From CANRPC01 sp964456095 (lineage in GTDB: Bacteria; Bacillota_I; Bacilli_A; RFN20; CAG-449), in contig CAYVZF010000027.1 in assembly GCA_964456095.1 (NCBI GenBank), forward strand, positions 1 through 17,671: DNA of 17,671 nucleotides. The letters are read 5' to 3'. A program made the translations under genes and the position numbers. The first letter of the stretch is position 1. Each line of letters starts with the position of its first letter. This document shows, piece after piece, positions 14,798 to 17,671 of this stretch. Under the pieces are notes generated by a model. That model was given only the letters and a program-made list of their open reading frames with translations, was not told the DNA's origin and did not search any database.

Positions 14798-15501
14798 ATA
14801 TTATTAATCAAATCCTTTATAACTTCACTTGCAATAATAAGTCCTGCAACAGAAGGAACAAAAGAAATGCTTCCAGGTATAAGTTTTTTGCTTTCTTCAT
14901 CATAATTGTTATGACATTTAATTGGTTCCTCTTTAGAATATAATACTTTTAAACTTTTAATATTTCTTTTTTTTAATTCTCTTCTAATCACTTTAGCTAA
15001 AGGACAAACACTTGTCTGATAAATATCTACAATTTCAAACATATTAGGATTTAATTTATTACCAGTTCCCATCGATGAAATAATAGGTATTAAATGTTTA
15101 TTACATTCTTCAATAATTGCAATTTTACCAGTTATAGTATCAATTGCATCAACAACATAATCATATTTAGTAAAATCTATATCTTTTATATTATTTGATA
15201 AAACAAACATATCATTAGTGTTAACAATGCAATGAGGATTGATTGATAAAATTCTTTCTCTCATTACATCTATTTTTTTCATACCAATTGTTTTATTTGT
15301 TGCTATTATTTGTCTATTAATATTACTTCTAGAAATAACATCATTATCAAAAATATCTATATAACCTATTCCACTTCGAACAAGGCCTTCAACGACATAT
15401 CCACCAACACCACCTAAGCCAAAAACAGCAACATGAGATGATGCAAGTTTTTCAATCGATTTTTTTCCTAGAAGCATTTCACTTCGAACAAATTCTTCCA
15501 T
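14794..15501 (-). CDS. tcdA: tRNA threonylcarbamoyladenosine dehydratase (TcdA/CsdL, ThiF superfamily)
   Basis: The 235-aa E1-like enzyme adenylates t6A37 in tRNA and cyclises it to ct6A. It has the nucleotide loop GLGGVGGYV (28-36), the NINRQ motif with the conserved Arg (about 60-64), the DAIDT motif (about 118-122), and a late SISFVPSVAGLIIASEV typical of TcdA. The length is close to the usual 240-270 and there is no ubiquitin-like or rhodanese domain. A good ribosome site (AAAGGAT) precedes the ATG, 18 bases after the glycosyltransferase gene. It ends in TGA, the only non-TAA stop I noted in the window, within the ATGA overlap with the ttcA-like gene. Sulfur-transfer partners CsdA and CsdE are not nearby. 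Other ThiF-like functions (ThiF, MoeB) are less likely because their partners are absent. Confidence 0.88.
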   Translation of the reverse strand: MEEFVRSEMLLGKKSIEKLASSHVAVFGLGGVGGYVVEGLVRSGIGYIDIFDNDVISRSNINRQIIATNKTIGMKKIDVMRERILSINPHCIVNTNDMFVLSNNIKDIDFTKYDYVVDAIDTITGKIAIIEECNKHLIPIISSMGTGNKLNPNMFEIVDIYQTSVCPLAKVIRRELKKRNIKSLKVLYSKEEPIKCHNNYDEESKKLIPGSISFVPSVAGLIIASEVIKDLINNI

Positions 15502-15519
15502 AATATCCTTTAACTATAT

Positions 15520-16530
15520 TTATTTTTTATATTCGTTGTATGTATTTTCATATATACTTTTTAGTTTTGCGCCAACTTTATCTAGCGTTCTTTCTTCAAC
15601 AACTTTATAACCATTTTCTTTAATTTTTGAATTATCATTATTCAATATATAATTAATCTTATCAACAAATTCTTCATTAGAACTTGCTTTATAACAATTA
15701 ACTCCATCTTCAAGCCAATCATCAAATACGCCAATATCTCTAACAAGAGTAACACATTTAGATGCCAAAGACTCTAAAACAACAATGCCTTCTGTTTCTT
15801 CATAACTTGGAAATAAAAACAAATCAGCATATAAATAAGCGCCTTTAATAATATCATTAGCAATATATCCAGGAAAAATGACATTATCCGGTTTATGTCT
15901 CATCGCTTTTTTTATTATTCGACTTCTTGCTATATATGCAAGTGATCCGAACCAAATAAATTTAATATCAGGAAAACTCCTTGCAATTTCAACAAAATCA
16001 TGAAGTCCTTTTCTTTGAAAAAGCAATCCAACACCAATAATAACTTTTTGGCCCTCTTTTATATCGAATGCTTTTTTAAACATTTCAATTTTTTCTTCAT
16101 TATAACTATAATTCTTAAGTTCAATACCATTAGAACAATCATATACTTTTTTACCATATCCATAAGATTCAATTAATTTTTTTGAATAAGGTGTTGGAGT
16201 AATAATTACATCAGCATTTTTATACATAACTTTTATTTGGTGATAAAAATAAATCTTAATAATTTTCCAAAAAGCAAAAGAATCACGAAAATCTTCAAAA
16301 GTTGAATGTCCATGAACAATAACTGGTATATTATTTTTTTTACATTTTTTTAAAAGCCTATAACTTTTATTGTATAAAGTATTAATATGAACCATATCAT
16401 ATGTATCTTTTGATGATATAGTGAAGTCTTGATTAGCTTCAGTTAATGCAGTCATTTGATGAGCCATAGCTCTTCCAATCCCACTTTTTCTCAGTGCTTT
16501 TTCATTTTCAAAATATATTAATACTTTCAT
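15520..16530 (-). CDS. GT4 glycosyltransferase, CpoA/diglucosyl-diacylglycerol synthase-like
   Basis: This 336-aa GT-B fold enzyme has an N-terminal acceptor domain and a C-terminal donor domain. Visible motifs are KSGIGRAMAHQ (15-25), DMVHINT (45-51), HGHS (73-76), the RKG phosphate-binding loop (173-175) and the GT4 EX7E motif (E245 to E253). The KSGIGRA...HQ opening followed by a DxxDxVHINT segment resembles pneumococcal CpoA and the Acholeplasma diglucosyl-diacylglycerol synthase, which add the second sugar of membrane glycolipids. This resemblance is from memory. Basic and aromatic residues in 86-105 (FAFWKIIKIYFYHQIK) would suit interfacial membrane binding. No monoglucosyl synthase is adjacent. 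It has a strong AAAGGAG ribosome site and heads the unit with the TcdA- and TtcA-like genes. Confidence 0.82.
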   Translation of the reverse strand: MKVLIYFENEKALRKSGIGRAMAHQMTALTEANQDFTISSKDTYDMVHINTLYNKSYRLLKKCKKNNIPVIVHGHSTFEDFRDSFAFWKIIKIYFYHQIKVMYKNADVIITPTPYSKKLIESYGYGKKVYDCSNGIELKNYSYNEEKIEMFKKAFDIKEGQKVIIGVGLLFQRKGLHDFVEIARSFPDIKFIWFGSLAYIARSRIIKKAMRHKPDNVIFPGYIANDIIKGAYLYADLFLFPSYEETEGIVVLESLASKCVTLVRDIGVFDDWLEDGVNCYKASSNEEFVDKINYILNNDNSKIKENGYKVVEERTLDKVGAKLKSIYENTYNEYKK

Positions 16531-16550
16531 CTTTTTAGCTCCTTTAAAAT

Positions 16551-16579
16551 ATTATATTAAAACCTCTATATAATGTCAA
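16551..16579 (-). promoter_or_regulatory. Consensus promoter of the GT4-tcdA-ttcA unit
   Basis: On the minus strand, TTGACA (16579-16574) and TATAAT (16556-16551) are separated by exactly 17 bases, a perfect consensus. Transcription would begin near 16544, 14 bases before the ATG and just before the AAAGGAG ribosome site. The -35 box starts two bases after the stop codon of the upstream gene, so the two are separate units. Confidence 0.85.
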
Positions 16580-16580
16580 T

Positions 16581-17534
16581 TTAATCAAAAAATGCATACA
16601 TCATAACACCATCACAAGAATTACAACAATCACATCTTTCATTGTTTTCATTTTGAGTAAAACTTTTTGCAATAAATAACTCTTTTGATTTAATTTCTGC
16701 ACAAGATTTACATAAATGCATGCCTTTTTTTCCATTTTTCAAATAATCATTAAGATTATTTTTATAAATTTTATCATTTTCTTTTGATTCTATTTGAGGT
16801 ACTAACCTAATATAATCATGAATAGAAATACTTTTTTCAATGCCATCTAATAATGATACAAATTTAATCTCTTCTTTTTTAGATAAACTATTTGAAATAA
16901 TAATAAAATATGGTAATCCTTCAATAGAAAAATCAACTTTTTTATCTTCTATTTTAATCGCGTCACTAATATAGTAATTAGCATTAGATAATAATTGCTT
17001 TTTGATTTTATTAACTGTTGATTTGTTTTCATCAAATATAATAAGCCCAGCTTTATAATTTCTTAATGAAGAATTAAAATAATAATTACATACGTATTCA
17101 AAAACACATTTATGTATGCAAATTTTAATAAAATCATCTTCTATTTTTATTGTAATTAATTTATAAAATCTTTTTACATATCCTATTAAATAAAAAACAT
17201 CATCATTATTTGAACTAAATTCAATTGTAAACCTTGAAAGAGATATAAAAAATTTTCTAAATCTACACAAAATTTCAAAAACTCTTTCTCGTGCTTTTTT
17301 TATATCACTTCTTACTTCACACATAAAAAATAATGAATTTAAATCATTTTTATAAATATAACCTGGTCTTTTTAAATTAAAGATGTCAGTTAATAATATA
17401 TCTTCATCATCAAAAACATGCTCAAATCCTAATGAAATAATTTCATCCTCGATTAATCTATATAATTTATCTTTAATTTTAATCGCATCTCTATCATATC
17501 CATAATCCAAAATGTGTTTATTTAAATAATCCAA
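16581..17534 (-). CDS. Possible catalytically dead prolyl-tRNA synthetase-like protein
   Basis: This 317-aa protein lacks an obvious assignment, but it reads as collinear with a type 3 (archaeal/Mycoplasma-type) ProRS, normally about 470-500 aa. Residues 6-53 (HILDYGYDRDAIKIKDKLYR, then IEDEIISLGFEHV and LLTDIFN) resemble the start of the ProRS catalytic domain. Residues 73-97 resemble its EA-rich helix before motif 3. Residues 160-243 resemble the anticodon-binding domain, including VDFSIEGLPYFIII, where ProRS has FKDADLIGIPYRIIVG. Residues 271-317 carry six cysteines (275, 278, 301, 303, 304, 307) and an aromatic C-terminus like the ProRS zinc domain. Motif 2 Arg and the GTSH...GQNF region are missing, so aminoacylation is unlikely. 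It starts at a TTG, six bases after GGTGA. The homology is from memory and unproven; a different class II synthetase relative is the main alternative. Confidence 0.5.
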   Translation of the reverse strand: MDYLNKHILDYGYDRDAIKIKDKLYRLIEDEIISLGFEHVFDDEDILLTDIFNLKRPGYIYKNDLNSLFFMCEVRSDIKKARERVFEILCRFRKFFISLSRFTIEFSSNNDDVFYLIGYVKRFYKLITIKIEDDFIKICIHKCVFEYVCNYYFNSSLRNYKAGLIIFDENKSTVNKIKKQLLSNANYYISDAIKIEDKKVDFSIEGLPYFIIISNSLSKKEEIKFVSLLDGIEKSISIHDYIRLVPQIESKENDKIYKNNLNDYLKNGKKGMHLCKSCAEIKSKELFIAKSFTQNENNERCDCCNSCDGVMMYAFFD

Positions 17535-17551
17535 ATTAAATCACCAAAAAC

Positions 17552-17557
17552 ATTATA
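17552..17557 (-). promoter_or_regulatory. -10 box before the ProRS-like gene
   Basis: TATAAT on the minus strand (17557-17552) ends 17 bases before the TTG start. Transcription would begin close to 17545, at the GGTGA ribosome site (17545-17541). No good -35 is visible; TTGTTC (17583-17578) would need a 20-base spacer. Confidence 0.45.
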
Positions 17558-17618
17558 AGATAAATAAAATAAATGAGGAACAATAAAAATGATTCAATCA
17601 AAAAAATTTATGATATAA

Positions 17619-17631
17619 CCCGAGTTTGCCT
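17619..17631 (-). repeat. 13-bp dispersed motif, copy 2
   Basis: AGGCAAACTCGGG on the minus strand differs at one base from the motif at 42-54 on the plus strand. It lies 85 bases upstream of the ProRS-like gene, as copy 1 lies about 145 bases upstream of the mreB-like gene. The meaning is unknown. Confidence 0.45.
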
Positions 17632-17671
17632 CATTTTATAGACAAAAAATAAAAAATGACGCAGATTTTAT

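Larger units (their letters stand above)
17535..17671. other. Intergenic region at the right edge
   Basis: The 137 bases hold the promoter and ribosome site of the ProRS-like gene and the second copy of the 13-bp motif. They also hold a widely spaced inverted repeat: AAATGAGG (17571-17578) with CCTCATTT (17629-17636), 50 bases apart. No convincing gene is seen. Confidence 0.45.

Noticed and set aside
17573..17641. 22-codon frame starting ATG AGG AAC on the plus strand at the right edge
   Set aside because: It has no ribosome site, ends by chance in TAG, and overlaps the promoter region and the repeated motif of the opposite strand.
1..17671. Mycoplasma-type code (TGA as tryptophan)
   Set aside because: Long conserved enzymes read through with TGA as stop, tryptophans seen are TGG, and the TcdA-like gene ends in a TGA that overlaps the next start.
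1..17671. tRNA genes, rRNA, CRISPR array or complete insertion sequence
   Set aside because: I saw no tRNA-like T-arm with matching stems, no direct-repeat array and no transposase frame in the window.

Overview
The window is very AT-rich (by eye about a quarter G+C or less) and fits a low-GC Gram-positive lineage of the Bacillota, class Bacilli, perhaps near the Mollicutes-related or uncultured gut groups. The support is: strong AGGAGG-type ribosome sites, TTGACA/TATAAT promoters, a BspA-like leucine-rich-repeat lipoprotein, a CpoA/diglucosyl-diacylglycerol-synthase-like glycolipid glycosyltransferase, an MreB and a type 3-like ProRS relative. Long conserved enzymes are uninterrupted when TGA is read as stop, and one gene ends in TGA inside an ATGA overlap, so the standard bacterial code applies. 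The exact taxon cannot be fixed from the sequence.

Left part (1-5520): a divergent MreB-like actin (199-1170, +) faces a two-gene minus-strand unit made of an unrecognised 202-aa protein followed by a DUF5677-like protein (2881 down to 1201). Next come two plus-strand genes: an ABC-transporter ATPase of the nitrate/sulfonate/taurine class (about 3032-3766) and a polytopic GT39-like membrane glycosyltransferase (3847-5520). Neither has a Shine-Dalgarno sequence, and both look leaderless.

Centre (5529-11826, minus strand): one tight operon holds the entire shikimate pathway plus chorismate mutase in six genes. The order is chorismate mutase-AroB fusion, AroC, AroE-AroK fusion, AroQ (type II dehydroquinase), AroA and type I DAHP synthase. 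Together they take erythrose-4-phosphate and PEP through chorismate to prephenate. A promoter with a 17-bp spacer sits just before the first gene, with almost no leader. A bidirectional hairpin ends the operon against the GT39 gene. Divergent from the operon is the permease (11972-12781, +) of the same ABC class as the ATPase 8 kb away. No substrate-binding protein is in the window.

Right part (12833-17671, minus strand): a BspA-like LRR lipoprotein is convergent with the permease across a strong terminator. Next, in coordinate order, is a unit reading GT4 glycolipid glycosyltransferase, TcdA-like tRNA ct6A dehydratase, TtcA-like tRNA thiolase, driven by a perfect TTGACA-17-TATAAT promoter. 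Upstream of it lies a 317-aa protein that looks collinear with a whole prolyl-tRNA synthetase but is shrunken and has lost the catalytic motifs. I consider this the most novel item in the window.

The two window ends share a 13-bp G+C-containing motif, in inverted orientation, that differs at one base. It may belong to a dispersed repeat. No rRNA, tRNA, CRISPR array, complete insertion sequence or recognisable riboswitch is present, and no gene-free stretch reaches 300 bp.
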